The position numbers and the translations under genes were made by a program. Of a DNA stretch of 6,267 nt, positions 6,111 through 6,267 are shown one piece after another. The notes under the pieces were generated by a model, which searched no databases, was not told where the DNA came from, and saw only the letters and a program-made list of their open reading frames with translations. The stretch is from Lunatibacter sp038209145 (lineage in GTDB: Bacteria > Bacteroidota > Bacteroidia > Cytophagales > Cyclobacteriaceae). The stretch spans positions 1 through 6,267 of the forward strand of contig JBBQXZ010000281.1 in the NCBI GenBank assembly GCA_038209145.1, written 5' to 3'. Numbering within the stretch: position 1 is the first letter of the stretch; each line of letters opens with the position of its first letter.

Positions 6111-6267
6111 TTATTTTATTGCAAAGAACTTTGGTTTTCCGTCGTTGTTTGCCAGGACGACAGTCCAGCCGTTTTCACTGGAAAGCAGCACCATGGCCCT
6201 GGCATCCCCGGGGGCAAAAAAACCGCTTTCCCCGTACCTGATGGACTTCAATCCCTGAACCGGGGCA
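6111..6267 (-). CDS. C-terminus of a VCBS/FG-GAP repeat-like protein, cut by the window edge
   Basis: The last 51 codons before a TAA at 6111-6113; the rest of the gene lies beyond the right edge. The frame (bases 6266 downward) reads GLKSIRYGESGFFAPGDARA, MVLLSSENGWTVVLANNDGK and a short end, PKFFAIK. The pattern of Tyr-x-Glu-Ser-Gly-Phe, Pro-Gly-Asp-Ala, then a beta strand and an Asn-Asn/Asp-Gly turn, is that of the end of large Bacteroidetes VCBS/FG-GAP (ASPIC/UnbV-like) repeat proteins, which are exported and usually act at the surface or in the periplasm. The assignment rests on a short segment. GC content is clearly higher than in the decayed DNA just downstream of its stop, so 6110 looks like a boundary between an intact gene and degraded sequence. 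Confidence 0.6.
   Translation of the reverse strand, partial: APVQGLKSIRYGESGFFAPGDARAMVLLSSENGWTVVLANNDGKPKFFAIK

Overview
The window most resembles a chromosome segment of a Bacteroidetes (Bacteroidota) bacterium, plausibly of the Cytophagales. The reasons are the family mix (a hybrid histidine kinase with two receiver domains, a DUF5777-type beta-barrel protein, a YceI protein, a VCBS/FG-GAP-type C-terminus), moderate GC content, A/T-rich gene leaders mostly without Shine-Dalgarno sites, and one good match to the Bacteroidetes promoter (TTG, 19-nt spacer, TAnnTTTG). The genus cannot be fixed from the sequence alone.

Layout. (1) 1-1739, plus strand: C-terminal part of a hybrid sensor histidine kinase (ATPase domain, two receiver domains, and a C-terminal helical domain that looks like an Hpt domain without its phospho-histidine). 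(2) 3760-1846, minus strand, convergent with the kinase: a tight three-gene operon for a Rieske 2Fe-2S lipoprotein, a secreted YceI-family protein and a predicted outer-membrane beta-barrel protein. The overlaps are 1 nt (TAATG) and 4 nt (ATGA). (3) 3761-4321: 560 bp with no convincing gene. (4) 5265-4322, minus strand: a Xre/ParS-type antitoxin and RES-domain toxin pair, preceded by a recognisable promoter overlapped by a perfect 10-bp inverted repeat, a likely autoregulatory operator. (5) 5420-6110: decayed material, comprising the C-terminal third of a serine hydrolase without its catalytic Ser/Lys region and a frameshifted remnant of an unidentified protein. (6) 6111-6267, minus strand: the last 51 codons of a protein whose ending resembles VCBS/FG-GAP repeat proteins.

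How the parts fit together. The Rieske-YceI-barrel operon encodes three exported proteins that probably act together in the cell envelope: an electron-transfer lipoprotein, a lipid/isoprenoid-binding carrier fold and an outer-membrane protein. The RES/Xre pair is a NAD+-targeting toxin-antitoxin module. Together with the adjoining gene fragments and gene-poor DNA it makes 3761-6110 look like an accessory insertion between more stable genes. I did not find a wholly new system. The best leads are the TA operator architecture, the coupled Rieske/YceI/barrel operon and the degenerate Hpt domain.
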